From assembly GCA_030247885.1 (NCBI GenBank), contig JAPDRO010000012.1, forward strand, positions 868,001 to 932,000: a stretch of 64,000 bases of DNA. The letters run 5' to 3'. Below are positions 1 to 11,235 of this stretch, one piece after another. The number at the start of each line of letters is the position of its first letter. Position 1 is the first letter of the stretch. The notes beneath the pieces were generated by a model. That model saw only the letters and a list, made by a program, of their open reading frames with translations, searched no databases and was not told where the DNA came from. The position numbers and the translations under genes were made by a program. The stretch is from Taxawa tesnikishii (nom. ined.) (taxonomy: Eukaryota; Ascomycota; Dothideomycetes; Dothideales).

Positions 1-326
1 TCAACCTCTGCTGCAACGTCGGTCATGCGGGACAAGCGCGGCAGAGACACCGCAGAGGATCAGTACACGTAGGGGACAGGCTATTGGCATCGTGATGCGT
101 GTTGTCTGGCAGATAGACCGCTCTTGACAAGGCATATCCGGGCAATTATCTACTGGAAGCCCCGGGGTGTATTGCTTTGAACATGGTATGAATTTTCTTC
201 CGGATATGGAGCGCAACACCGCAGTCGATAGATACGCTAACGATCTGCAAAATTTCTAAGACCCCACGTTCTTCTCTTCCACGTGCCGCTCAACAACCTC
301 TTTACTCAAGTTCGAAGTAAGGCCCG
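1..326. other. Left edge, no gene supported
   Basis: I see nothing convincing here. A minus-strand open frame of 72 codons (1-219) lacks domain features and a clear context, so it is not called. The stretch is probably the 3' flank of the minus-strand gene that ends at 327. Confidence 0.4.
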
Positions 327-944
327 CTAGGTCAAGCAGGGCGTCCCATCTGTCAGATGAGGGGCTGATTTGTCTGGACCAGTCTTCCTCTTCCTTGATC
401 CGCACATGCGTACGGTCGTCCAGTCGTTCTCCGTCCCACCGGATTGACGAAGCATCCCCGTCTCATCCGGTCGCTTTATTATGTTACTACTGTATCCGGC
501 GCCGGACGAGGTCGTTCCATGAACATGGCTGAGCCCTTCCACCTTCTCCTCCAGGGTGTCCAGCTCTTCGTACAGGGCTGCCTGAACTTCTGCAACAGAG
601 GCTGCCGGTAAACGAGGGGCCACGTCGGCCCGGAGATGGTCGACACTAGCGCCAAGCCGGATAAGACACTCGGCGATCGTCCGATACAACTGCTTGACAT
701 CGACGCCGATCGTTTGGTAAGGTGGAGGTGCTTGCTCGGCAGGCCCGCTGCGGACGTCGCACATACTGGTGTCGCACACATTCTCTTTAGGTAAACTCGG
801 GCCAAATCCCAGCATCATGTTGAGGAAGAAGTTGCTAAAGCTGGGCTGGGAGGAGAGGTGGCGTTCGGTTATCGCCAGATAGTTGCTCACTTGCTCCAGG
901 ATCTGTTGGTCCGTAAAGGCTGATGTAGCAGGTCGCCCGCCCAT
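327..944 (-). CDS. Hypothetical protein, 205 aa
   Basis: An uninterrupted 205-codon frame starts at an ATG (942-944). I do not recognise the family. The central part (about residues 85-140) is rich in Leu, Glu and Ala and could form helices or a short coiled coil; the C-terminal third is Gly/Ser/Thr-rich and basic, so probably disordered. No signal peptide or membrane segment is visible. Codon use is GC-rich like the neighbouring genes. A +1-frame shadow ORF overlaps it. It may be lineage-specific. Intact as one exon; I see no need for an intron. Confidence 0.5.
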   Translation of the reverse strand: MGGRPATSAFTDQQILEQVSNYLAITERHLSSQPSFSNFFLNMMLGFGPSLPKENVCDTSMCDVRSGPAEQAPPPYQTIGVDVKQLYRTIAECLIRLGASVDHLRADVAPRLPAASVAEVQAALYEELDTLEEKVEGLSHVHGTTSSGAGYSSNIIKRPDETGMLRQSGGTENDWTTVRMCGSRKRKTGPDKSAPHLTDGTPCLT

Positions 945-1318
945 TTTCGCTGGGTTTCGTGGCGGCTGTGGTATTGAGGAGTTGAGCTGGATTGGTTCTG
1001 CAGTGGTTGGAAGGAACAGATTGCCTGGGACAAGGACGTTGTATTTATATTTTGAGAGCAGGCATCAAATTTGAGAGAGTTATGGGACAAGGAAAGCTAC
1101 CTTGGAACCGGAAAAATCCAAAGGACGGCACAGAAACTTTACAGATGCTGCTGGAAATCAGTAGGTTCATGGCTTCCGCTATTATATAATTTCCAAGCCC
1201 CTTCTATTGTGGGTTTGTCCTATTCTTCGTTTTCTCCTGCTGACGTGTTCTCTGGATTTTCATCCAATGTAGCGTGTGATTGTTCAACCTGTCCCCTTAA
1301 CGCTCGAGTGGATCCGTC
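945..1318. other. Intergenic spacer
   Basis: About 370 bases between two minus-strand open frames. It would hold the promoter of the 327-944 gene. Short plus-strand open frames here have no supporting features. Confidence 0.4.
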
Positions 1319-1753
1319 CTAGTGCAACCGGACGAGAGCATCAGCCATGCTTTGTTGAATGTCATGCGCTGCATCTTGAACACCGGTGATATCCTCTTGG
1401 ATGGTTTCCAAAGTCTCTATATTCCTCTCGATGTTGCCTAATCTATCGAGGATGTCGAAAATGGCTGGACTCGGTTGGGAGAGTTTATCTTCCCATCGAA
1501 AAGTGTCTTGAGGTCGAGATGAAGTAATTTTATGAGAAGCCATGTGTGCAGTGTGAGATGATGACACCTCAGGTCCGGAAGTGGTGCCCGTGAGCTCAGG
1601 ACACTCGTTATCATCAGTCTCGGCAGGAAGTTCGGCGGCGGCCCCGGTGAAAAGGACCTTGTGTGTCGAGTCCTTGTGCAAGTGAGAAAGATGTTTCTGA
1701 GCACGATAATTGTGAAAGTGTAGACATAGTAGAAGCAGAACTGATATCGCCAC
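1319..1753 (-). CDS. Possible hypothetical protein (C-terminal part)
   Basis: A minus-strand frame of 144 codons ends at 1319. Its upstream end starts at a GTG, so the real start is either an internal ATG (about 1543) or lies in an unseen upstream exon. The last 50 residues (after DTFRWEDKLSQ) are a clean amphipathic, Glu/Asp-rich helix with heptad-like spacing that looks like real coding sequence; the N-terminal part is less convincing. No family recognised. It shares with the neighbour at 327-944 only a general helical character. Confidence 0.3.
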   Translation of the reverse strand: MAISVLLLLCLHFHNYRAQKHLSHLHKDSTHKVLFTGAAAELPAETDDNECPELTGTTSGPEVSSSHTAHMASHKITSSRPQDTFRWEDKLSQPSPAIFDILDRLGNIERNIETLETIQEDITGVQDAAHDIQQSMADALVRLH

Positions 1754-2410
1754 AAATATTCATCCTGGGATTTCCTGCATCTATGAGCAGTGCTAAGCTT
1801 AGAGAATCTGCTCTGAGAAGACACTGCTGAGGGTGTTACACACAGACCTCAATAAGGCTCTGACCGGGACGTGCTGTGCTTAGAGCGATCTGATCTCCAT
1901 CTCGATGGAAGTTGTTTGACAATGGTATTCTTGGCATTTTTGGAGCCGCATGCGGGGACGTGTCTAAAATTATATGGTGGTATAATAGTGGATTACTATC
2001 ATTATAGACGCTACCGCATGCGGCGTCTTCGCCGAGCATTGCGGCTGGAACAAAGCAGCGTATCGACAACTTTTCTCTTTCGTCTCTCCTCTGCAACAAC
2101 GCGGTTCTCGTATGCTGTGCCGCGTCGGAATAGGCACAATGAGGGTTGGGACGGTGGATAAATCCGCCCGCGGAGGGGTTTTTGGTTCATTTCAACGGAG
2201 CCAGTGACGTCTAGAAGTCAACAGACGTCACTATGAACAGCTCTTACATACAGCCATCTAGGTGTGCAGGAAAGCCATACAAAAGCGACATCTCATCCTT
2301 CAAAACTGCTGCTGCCGCAATGCTCAGACTCTTCTCAAGAAACGCACCAGCAACCATCAGAAGTGCAATCAGACCACTCAGACCGCTAACAATCGTACCA
2401 AAAGCAACAA
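1754..2410. other. Intergenic spacer upstream of the SDR gene
   Basis: No gene supported. 1960-2000 is a short AT-rich patch; 2330-2400 should contain the promoter and 5' leader of the downstream dehydrogenase gene. Confidence 0.4.
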
Positions 2411-3435
2411 TGGCAACCGGTATGTCTCCATCATTGACGGTCCCTGCACGTGATATAGGTACCTGACAACCGAAACAGGAAAGAAGGAGAACCACGAGCT
2501 CACCACCAGTGCTCTCTTCGATGTCTCCCACATCACCGCCGTCGTTACTGGCGGTGGCACTGGCATCGGCCTCATGATCACCCAGGCCCTCCAGTCCAAC
2601 GGAGCCAAGGTCTACATCACCGGAAGAAGAGAGGAGGCTTTGGAGTCGACCATCAAGCAGTACTCTACTGGCCCTGGTTCGATCCACGCTCTGCCAGGTG
2701 ACGTGAGCGAGAAGGACGATGCCATCAGACTAGCTAAAGAGCTGGAGCAGAAGGAGCCTAAGGGTATTCACTTGCTGGTCAACAACGCTGGTATTGCTAG
2801 GGATGACAATACCAAGTTCTGTATGTTGATGGCTATGATACACAAATCCATATATGGAACTGGATGGCTAACGTCCTGTCATAGCTAGCAACGGCCAGCC
2901 CGACATGTCCGACCCGAAGGCCATCTCTGAACACTTCCTCAAGTCCACTCCTGAGCAGTGGGCCGACACCATGAAGACGAACGTTGGCGGTGGATACTGG
3001 ATGTCCATGGCTCTTCTGCCGCTCCTCGCCAAGGGCCGTGAGGCCACTCCTGGCTACACCTCGCAAGTCATCAACGTCACCTCCATCTCCGGTTTTATGA
3101 AGGGTTCCAGCAACGGTCAGTTCGCCTACGCCGCATCCAAGGCCGCCGCAGCCCACATCAGCCGTATGCTCGCCACCACCTTCGCCGACACCAAGGTCCG
3201 CGTCAACAACATCGCCCCCGGTATCTTCCCAAGTGAGATGACCGCTGGAGACTCTGGCGAAGACAACAAGAGCACGCTTGACATGCAGCCATCCAACCCA
3301 GCTAAGAGGACTGGTCACGACAGCGACATGGCTGCTACCGTGCTCTTCTTGGCCGGTCCAGGTGGACTCTTCTACAACGAGCAGACTCTGTTCCCTGACG
3401 GAGGAAACACTCTCGTCCAGCCAGCTTACTGCTAA
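2411..3435 (+). CDS. Short-chain dehydrogenase/reductase (SDR), three exons, ~300 aa
   Basis: Classical SDR fold: NAD(P)-binding TGGGTGIG at residues 27-34, NNAG in mid-domain, and the catalytic Tyr-x-x-x-Lys as YAASK preceded by the serine-containing VTSISG strand. Exons read 2411-2420, 2479-2820 and 2885-3435; the introns (2421-2478 and 2821-2884) have GTATGT donors and CAG or TAG acceptors and restore one frame. The first exon is only 10 nt (MAT plus one base), which is why simple ORF calling starts downstream. The substrate is unknown; the family resembles fungal proteins annotated as rhamnolipid or 3-oxoacyl reductases, but that is only family resemblance. No targeting signal is seen. 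It stands alone, with no clear operon-like partner. Confidence 0.88.
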
Positions 3436-4079
3436 GGGAAGGCGCACGACCGAACGACCCAACATGAATGATGATGCTGTACAATAGCTACTATGACAAA
3501 AGTCGAACAAAGAATTCTTTCTCTATGCCTTGATATGTCACACAAGTGCAGACACGCGAGAACCACAAGCTGAGTTGTGATAGTCATCTATCGTGGTGTG
3601 ATCAGATGCTGTGAGAACATTATTCAGAGAGTACTTTGGCTGCCTAGAGCGCGAGCCGGCAAATCCCGCCCTCACCGCCCACCTCACCTCGCTTCCGGAC
3701 ACTGAACCAACATCAGACTCCATTGCAATTCATGTTGGTATTATTGCAACTATTGACAGTGATATTCCACTGTCAGTGCAGGCTCTTCTCACCTGCCGCG
3801 AAGGTAAGTGGTCCCTCTATCATTTATTCAGCTCGACAATCGCTGCATCCAACTGAACACCAAATGAACATTATGACTTCGGACAATAGCAATCAGACAG
3901 ATAAAAGTACCTCGTTCGCCGTTGAAATTCTCCTTCCTTCTTCTCAGCTATCGTCCTCTTCACTGCTGGTCAGTCTGTTTGCTTTCGTATACCCTTGTCT
4001 CAAGAATCTCTTTGTTCTTGCTTTCAACACCCATACAAATCCACGAACTGCAGCGGCTACTCAAGACACTGGGTAAGAC
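3436..4079. other. Intergenic spacer
   Basis: No gene supported. Contains the 3' flank of the SDR gene and the promoter of the gene starting at 4080; CT-rich tracts at 3930-4010 are typical of fungal 5' leaders. Confidence 0.4.
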
Positions 4080-5521
4080 ATGGCTGTCTCGCGCTTCGGT
4101 ATGGCCGCCCGCACTGCGGTGCACCACGCTCTGTTCTTTTTGGTTCTCTTCTGCTACCTAAGCTCTCCTCTCATCCCACAGACGAAGGCTCAGGACATCT
4201 ACCTTGCTGGCTATTCACGCGTCTTGACCGAACCCAACGCCTTTGGTTACGGTCCGGATCCGGCGACCACCACAAAGACAAACATCCGCAAGCACACAAT
4301 GACTCCTGCCGATCCCGACTACAATGAAGAGGAATCCATCTACGACACCAGACCTCACAAGTGGATCTTCCCTCAGGTTCCAAAACCCCACAACGAACCG
4401 CTGCTCAGACCCAAGAAGGCCAAGAAAGAAGGAGAGGAAACCATGGACCCAGCAGCCCTCAATGCCGCCTACCGCGCCGGCTACTCCGCCACGCGACCAT
4501 GCCCCGGCGACTGGATCCGCGACGAGGCGACCGGCCACTGCTATCCTCCAGATGCCAACGCCGCCACCGACTCCACCGGCGCGACAGCAGCCGACTGGTC
4601 TCTCCTGGCTCTCTGGGCCGCCATCATCGCATCAGCCATCTACGCCTCCTCCATCCTCCTCCGCAGCCCCCAGAACCAACCGGCCGGTCTCCCACCCACG
4701 CCCTATCCAGGCTATCGGCGTCCGAGCTCCGAACCCGAAGACCCTCCCTCCCTGCCCAACCGCTTCCTGCAATGGCTCTGGGCTCTGATCTGCGGCCTCC
4801 TGCTCTCCCCATTCCGGTTCGTCGGGTTCTCGATCCGTGTCGCGCGCGACACCGCTCTCGCCGTCATCGACGCGATCAGGGCATGGTTCCACCCGTACGT
4901 CGAAGTCGCGCGCTACCATCCCCTCCGCGACTCCCTGGCGCGCTTCACGTGGCGTTTCCGGCGCGCGCTCGTCGGTTGGAAACTCTGGTCCGTGATCATG
5001 GGGCTCGCGTACGTGCTTTTGCTTCTGGATCAGAGGAAAGGGGCCAAGCATGTCGTTGCCGTGCGTCGTTCTGCTACTACGAGCGGCACCTGGCACTACT
5101 GGCCCGGAAGCGCGCTCAATCGCAAGTGGGACGGCAGTAATTCCCACTACGACAAGTCGAAGTGGGAGCGCGATGACTCGTCGCTCGATGCTTTGGGCCG
5201 CGTCGAGAGGATTGTTGGGGGTCGTCAGACCAGGAGGATCGCGAGACGGTGGTGGAGACCGTCTTCGTCACTGTCCCTGCGGGCACGGTCACCGAGACTG
5301 TGACTGCGGATAGGATCACGGTTGCTGTCACGGAGGAGGCGGAGAGAACGGTCACGGTGACGGTTGAGGCACCATCGCCGGTGACGGTCACGAAGGAGGT
5401 GAGACGGGAGTCGGGCATCGTGGGCGGTGAGGCCCCGAGGGAGCGAGTCAAGACTTCGGTTGAGGGTATGGTGTATTGTGCTCAGTGCAGACAGATGCAT
5501 TGTTGCGAGATCTGTTCTTGA
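4080..5521 (+). CDS. Signal-peptide membrane protein with VT-rich and Cys-rich tail, unknown function
   Basis: The frame from ATG 4080 opens with a signal peptide (hydrophobic core LFFLVLFCYL, cleavage plausible after TKAQ), then a Pro-rich luminal part, a CPGDW...GHCYPP motif, and three hydrophobic stretches (about residues 173-190, 230-252 and 302-318). At the G5 run 5217-5221 the frame breaks. One extra G would continue into a frame with repeated TVT/VTV units and a C-terminal YCAQCRQMHCCEIC cysteine cluster, ending at 5521; without it the first frame stops at 5303. The VTV-rich tail and codon use argue that the second frame is real. Function unknown; I do not recognise a Pfam-type domain. 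Confidence 0.6.
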
Positions 5522-5589
5522 CCGGAGGAGTGGAGGTCCCTTCTAACGATGGTGGTTGTTTGTTCTCCAAGAGCTCACCGTATTTGAAA

Positions 5590-6139
5590 TGATGTTATCA
5601 TGATGCTGCAAATGAATCTCAGTGTTTGCGCCAGAAGCTAGGCGAGCGCCAGAGCACGCGGAAAGAATTGCGACCGGACACCCGTAAAGAGACGACGCTT
5701 TCCAGAATCCTAGCGGACCGTCTGCAAGCGAGGCCAACAGCAGCCCAGCAACAACAAGCCGCGGAGGTGGAGGAGGACGTCCGGAACGCATATATGGATA
5801 TCTTGAAGGTTCCTCGTTTCTTGCAGCCAGCTGAACGGATCGCGGAAGTGGAGGGGATGTTCAGACAGAGGAAACTTCGTACACGCGTGACAAACGTAAG
5901 AGTTGACTCTTAAGGAAGCGGTCGGCCGGATCCAAGCGCTCGTAGCTGAAGGCGTGAGCTACTGCTCTCATTGTAAGCCAATGAAGTGCTGTGCGTCTGT
6001 GCATAGGCGAGGAATGTATGAAAGATCTGATTCCCCTCGTCTCCACAAACCAATCCGTGACGCTTTCTGGCGCCGGGTCATGAGCGGTCGAAAGAAGAGA
6101 ATGCACACCGGTGTCCCCGACCCTCATTCTGGTTGCTGA
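5590..6139 (+). pseudogene. Possible gene remnant with a second YCxxCxxMxCC motif
   Basis: Two overlapping plus-strand frames (about 5605-5913 and 5903-6139) carry a helical, Arg/Glu/Gln-rich segment and then the motif YCSHCKPMKCC, which closely mirrors the YCAQCRQMHCC end of the gene just upstream. No start ATG is seen and the two frames are offset by one base near 5900, with no intron of workable size between them. It may be a decayed tandem copy, an extra exon of the upstream gene, or a separate small gene with an unseen first exon. Confidence is low because no homologue is recognised. Confidence 0.25.
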
Positions 6140-6791
6140 TGTTGTATTATTGCAAAGCGACTGCGTGAACATGCAGTGCACTCTAAGCATCCGGCGGTCC
6201 TCCTGCATTTAGACTAAGAGGTCCGCGGAAGGTGGACCACAGCAGAAACCTCCTTACATGGGCTTTCTGATGACGGAAGATGGAATGAGCGTAATCTTTT
6301 GTTCATAGTCAAATAATCAATCTCGGTACTGATATGGTCAAAAATTGGGTTGAGACTGAGGCCTGCTTTGCGGTCCGGAATCCGGAGGGCCGTACGGAAC
6401 ACCAGCCCCGTGGAAGTTTCACAACAGCCACCACAAGATGTGGGTAGGTTGCTATACGGACTCAAATACCCAATCACGATGTTAGCTGCTTGAAGCTTTC
6501 CCATAAGTTTGAAGGTCTGTTTGCGGTCCAGAATGCGGACGGGCGTCTTACGTGGCGCCCTTTGTCTTTTTCAACCGATGTTCTTCCCTACCTTTCCTTT
6601 ATCTCCTATGAGAACCCGGTCGCACTTTCCCCTCCTTTGTCTATACCCAAGCGGAAACACAACCGGAAGCGGATACGCCGGACGTACTTGCTGACGGTGA
6701 AGAATCGCACCTGCCTCGAGAGTCGCAATGTCTCCTCCCACATTCCTCTGACAAACCTGGGGATCGAGGATAACACAACCGTGCCGGAACA
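6140..6791. other. Intergenic spacer
   Basis: No gene firmly supported. A 174-codon plus-strand frame (6490-7014) overlaps the start of the next gene in another frame and shows no domain features; I treat it as a shadow plus leader sequence. Confidence 0.35.
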
Positions 6792-9007
6792 ATGTCTACT
6801 CACCCGTTCAAACAAACAGAGGGAGAGCAAGACTGCATCTTTGGCTCTTCTCTACAAGCTCGCACTGCAAGTCCCGTTTGCACGTATTCGCCTTATCCTA
6901 TCCGGCGGCCTGGCAGTGCACAATCTGGGCGATCCCAGGGCTCCGATCACAGCGCCAGGAGGCACATTGGAAGCGGCAGCAGTGCTGACCCCGATGCTTC
7001 GCCATCACCATTGAAGACAGCCGATCACCCCACTCGTCGCTCAGTCGCCGACCGCAATGCCTCTCCGTCGCCACTGAGGACCACGGGGCTGCGCAAATCA
7101 GCCCGCAGACCCCCGAGCGAGCTCTTTCTGCCTTCGCCTGAGGACACGGCGAGACGACCCTTCCAATTCTCGTTGCAGCCCATCGCCAACCGCCCGAGCG
7201 ATGTTTTTCTTGACACGGATGCGGTAGCCGATGGTGTTGCTAGAATGAAGATCCAGGATGATCCGTACATCAACTCCGTTCAGACACCGCCGGCGCCTCA
7301 ACCACTGCATCGCGCCATGACCGCACCGGCAGGTGTGCACACCGAGAACACGAACACCGCCTCCGCCTACTTGCCCGTGTCGGCGAAGCTGAGGCGCAAG
7401 CGTCTGTATACGCAGGATTTGAGCAACGGGTTAAACTCTACCCGCTCTCCCACCGCGTTGTCGCCGAACAGCAGGAGACGCACTGTGCTGTTCTCCGGCG
7501 TCGATAAGGACAAGCGGGCGAGCCTATCTGCGTCGCAGAGACGTAGCGCGCCAGTTAAGGCGCTGGGAAAAGTCGGGTCCCGAACTGGACGGACGAGCGT
7601 TTCGCAAGCGGAGGGTATGGCACGAGGGGTGTCGACTGAGCAGGGTGGGGAAGATCGAGGACGGCAGAGTTCAATCGTGATGCCGTGGCGACGGCGCCAG
7701 GTTGGCGAAACAATGAGTATGTTGCTCGACTCGGGCTTCTTCGACCAGGGCAGAGACGGTAGCCCAGTCGAGAAGCTGGAGAAGATGATGATTGATGTCA
7801 CGCTCGAGGATCTCCCACCGACGCCCCCAGCGCTGCGAGCACGCGGTCGAGTTTCGGAGGGACGCCGGTGCAGACACCCGTTGAGATCTACCATCCAGAC
7901 TCCCCGGAGACACCCAGGAGGAGACCGATCAGTTATAAAGGTTCAGCGAAGAAGAGACAGAGGAGTCCCCTCGCGGCGGTCAGGGAGGTGAATGGGAAGA
8001 TGAACGCTCTGCCGCCCGTCATCGAAGACGAGAGCGATACCACGCAGTTGGCTCCGCCACCGGAGGGTGGTGTTGCGCAGGAGGATAGACGCCCATCGCA
8101 GGTCGCAGAACAACCCGCCCCGCTAGAGATACACCTCAGTACGGGCGCGGTCGTGACGGTGAAGCCGCCCGAATTGACGGCGTGGCAACTGTCCATATAC
8201 CTGCAGGGTCCCGTCAGGTTACCGAAACCGGCAGTAGTGCCGAGGAATGGGTCGATAGCCAGTCTGGAGCCGTTCCAGGAGGCCGTAGAGCGCGTCTACC
8301 AAGATGCACTGATCATACCACGGCGGAAGAGCGACGACGCGGTTGTGGATGACGTTTGCGAATGGTTCGAGGAGTTCGGATTCGGGTATGGAAGCTTCGG
8401 GCACGAACACTTCAAGATCTTCGAGGACGAAATCCTCACGGAAACCGAGACGGAAACGGTGTCCAAGCCGCTCCCGGCCGTGGCAAGTGGAGGCCAGTTT
8501 GGATCTCTTCCAGGGTCCCGTCCTGCATCCTTGGTCCTTCCAGACAACGCCGAGGTTGCGCAAGAGAACCAAGGGCCGCGGCGCACGTCGGTTCCCATCA
8601 CAGTTCAGGACCCGACACCAGAGGAGGAAAACCCGCCAAGTCCGACGACGGCAACGCCCAATATAGCTCACCCTCCCCTTCCACACTCGCATATCTCTCC
8701 GTCAGCATCTCCGCATACCCCCTCCACCTCCGTCCTCCCGCTTCCGGAGAACACGACGCCACCGCCGCGCACCCCGCCCCTTAGGTCTCCCAGTCTGGCA
8801 TCGAGCTTCCTCTCCAACAGGGGCAGCAAATCGAGCTTCGAATGGGACGTGGAAGAAACGAGCGCGAGGCCACCGTGGCTCATGACGGGCCGTGATTCGA
8901 ACAAGAGGAGATCGGTGTTCAAAGTGCCGCCGCCGCCGAAGCGGGCGAGTCAGAATCCGGTGGCGAAGATGAGGAATCTGGTCAGGACCGCGAGTGCGAT
9001 CTTATGA
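6792..9007 (+). CDS. Large disordered Pro/Ser/Arg-rich protein, unknown function
   Basis: Begins at ATG 6792 (MSTHPF). The first 350 residues are low-complexity, rich in Ser, Pro and Arg with repeated ASPSPL units. The frame breaks at the C5 run 7824-7828: one extra C would read on from DLPPTPP into SAASTRSSFGG and a second frame open to 9007. The C-terminal half has one ordered-looking stretch (about residues 440-560 of the joined reading) with a YLQGPVRLPKP segment, an amphipathic VDDVCEWFEEFGFGYGSFG segment and a PPP/SPS-rich tail. No enzyme motif, signal peptide or membrane segment. Possibly a nuclear or cortical scaffold, but nothing in the sequence proves it. Confidence 0.6.
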
Positions 9008-9656
9008 TAAACGGAAGAGGAAGGGAATAGCGATAGGAATTTACATTACATAGCTTGATCTATGCATGTTACAGGTCAGCCAACGCACTGCATAGTCGTC
9101 GGGTGTGGCGGTATCTAGAATGGTGCGCCCGGAGCTATGATCGAAATTTGGCGAATGGTGACCTTTGAAGCATACCGCAACCAAGTCGGTCGATATGGGC
9201 GAGGGTAGTAAATCCGTCAATGCAACAGAGCTCCCACAGATGAAAGATTGGGTTGAAAAGGAAGTAGATGATGATGAGTTGAGCTTTCGTATAAAGAGAG
9301 GTATACGCATGATTTGAATATCGTTGTCTGCGGGGAATGACGTTCAGGCGATGCTCTGCTTTCCGGTGTCCACGCATCGCAGGATTGCTCGATTGAGTTA
9401 GGGCTTGGTGAAACCTGTCAGAGGTAGGCAAGACTGCTGGTTTAGTCATAGCGCCCCAATTTCGCTTTGATGAAAGTGAGAGAAGCATCGTGAAAGACCA
9501 CCTCCATCGTGGCAGACTCAATTGTACCAAAAACTAGAAAAGCTGCCGCAAGACTCTGGTATAGACAGATGAATGCAGGAAAAAAAGTACAGAGACAGAA
9601 GATTCCACCACACCTTACAGTCGTCCCATGCGAAGCCTCACCAACCCTTGGTTACT
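9008..9656. other. Convergent intergenic spacer
   Basis: Lies between the 3' ends of two convergent genes. Minus-strand frames of 89 and 131 codons here lack ATG context, domains and conserved character; I see no gene. Confidence 0.4.
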
Positions 9657-10766
9657 CTAGATCATGTCACGCTTCACGAACTCGCCGTACAGGGTCTTAC
9701 CCAGCGCGGCAGGACTCCTCTCCACGATGACACCGGCGGCCTCGAGGGCGGAGATCTTGGAGTCGGCACCGCCCTTGCCTCCACTGACGATGGCACCTTA
9801 TGCACGTGTTAGCCTGCAACTTCCAATACTATCTCTCATGTTCAGGGGCATACTCACCAGCGTGACCCATTCTCCTTCCTGGCGGGGCAGAGATACCGGC
9901 GATGAAGCTGACAACAGGCTTTCCGGCGGTGTTGTTGCTCTTCAAGAACTCGGCAGCATCCTCCTCGGCGCTGCCACCAATCTCACCAATCAAGATGATA
10001 CCGTCTGTCTCCTCATCCTCGAGGAAGATCTTCAGGCAGTCAATGAAGTTGGTACCGGAGAAGGGGTCACCACCGATACCAACGACGAGGGACTGGCCGA
10101 GACCGGCCTGGGTGGTCTGGTTGACAGCCTCGTATGTCAGGGTTCCGGACCGAGACACAATACCGACACGACCACGCTTGTGGATGAATCCAGGCATGAT
10201 ACCAATCTTGCACTGACCCTGTGGTAATATATCAGTGTGCGATGTCCCATCCGTTGGCCGCCAATGCTGTATCATACAGGAGCGATGATGCCTGGGCAGT
10301 TTGGTCCCACTAGCCTAGTCTTTCCCTGCGTCTTGAGGATGTCGGTGATGCGAACCATGTCGTGTTGCGGGATACCCTCGGTGATGCAGACAACGAGCGG
10401 GATCTCAGCCTCAATGGCCTCCTCGATACCGGCAGCGGCGACGGGAGGGGGCACGAAGATGGCAGAGGCGGTAGCGCCAGTCTCCTTCACGGCGTCGGCA
10501 ACACTCTTGAACACAGGCTTGCCAAGGTGTGTCTCTCCGGCCTTCTTTGGGTTAGTACCGCCGACGACGTTGGTGCCGTAGTCGATGGCCTGCTGCGCGT
10601 GGAAGGTGCCCTGACGACCGGTGAAACCCTGGTATATCACCTTGGTGGCATCGCTGATCCGGAGGTTCTGGTTCGTGGATGCATAGGCGGATGTCGAGGT
10701 CGCGTAAGTCTGCTTCCGCAGAACGGTGCGCAGGGCGGAGCTGGCTGGTTTCCGGAAGCTCTGCAT
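9657..10766 (-). CDS. LSC1: Succinyl-CoA ligase (ADP-forming) alpha subunit, mitochondrial
   Basis: Converts succinyl-CoA, ADP and phosphate to succinate, CoA and ATP in the TCA cycle, with the beta subunit, in the mitochondrial matrix. Exons on the minus strand: 10766-10278, 10218-9858 and 9796-9657; introns of 59 and 61 nt restore one frame of 329 codons, the same length as the yeast protein. The N-terminus [19 protein letters not shown] is an Arg-rich matrix-targeting peptide. The CoA-binding domain carries [12 protein letters not shown] and the [10 protein letters not shown] loop; the phospho-histidine lies in MGHAGAIVSGG, whose codons span the second intron. The ATG is chosen because an in-frame upstream extension has no targeting or family character. 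Divergent from ELP3. Confidence 0.96.
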
Positions 10767-11235
10767 GGTTGTGCAGAGGGTTGGGAGAATGCGGAAGGAG
10801 GAGGGTACGGGCCGGTGAGAAAGTGAGAGTGAGTTGTGGTGGTAACAAAGCTGTGTGGAAGCTGTGTTGAAGCTGTCTGTCTGTGCCGGCGAGGAGGTCG
10901 CAAACACTGAACTTCCAGCTCGGCCGATCTTTTTGCCAAGCCCTAGCTGACCCTGCCTCTCCCGACGGAAGGAACAAGGAAGCAGGGAGCTGCGGAGATC
11001 ATCTTGCCGACCGCAAGCGAGATGCCGAGTCATCTAACCGAGCACGCCTGCTCCTTCCGAGATCGCCGGAGTTGCCCCTCCAGATTTATCGAACAAATCA
11101 GACCCTCTAGCGAACATCCAGCTGTTCCCAGCTCGCAGCAACCTTCCTTTTTTTGTCTCTCTCTCTTTCGAACTACAGCGTGCCAACAGACCGGGCATAT
11201 TGCGGAAGCCAGGAGCTGCCGATTTGCTGCCCGCC
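10767..11235. promoter_or_regulatory. Bidirectional promoter region between LSC1 and ELP3
   Basis: The 469 bases between the two start codons must contain both promoters. The ELP3 side has a pyrimidine-rich run (TTTTTTTGTCTCTCTCTC region, about 11148-11168), common upstream of fungal start codons. No TATA box or specific factor site can be named with confidence. Confidence 0.5.

Noticed and set aside
1-219. 72-codon minus-strand open frame at the window edge
   Set aside because: No domain, no context, and short open frames are frequent in this GC-rich DNA.
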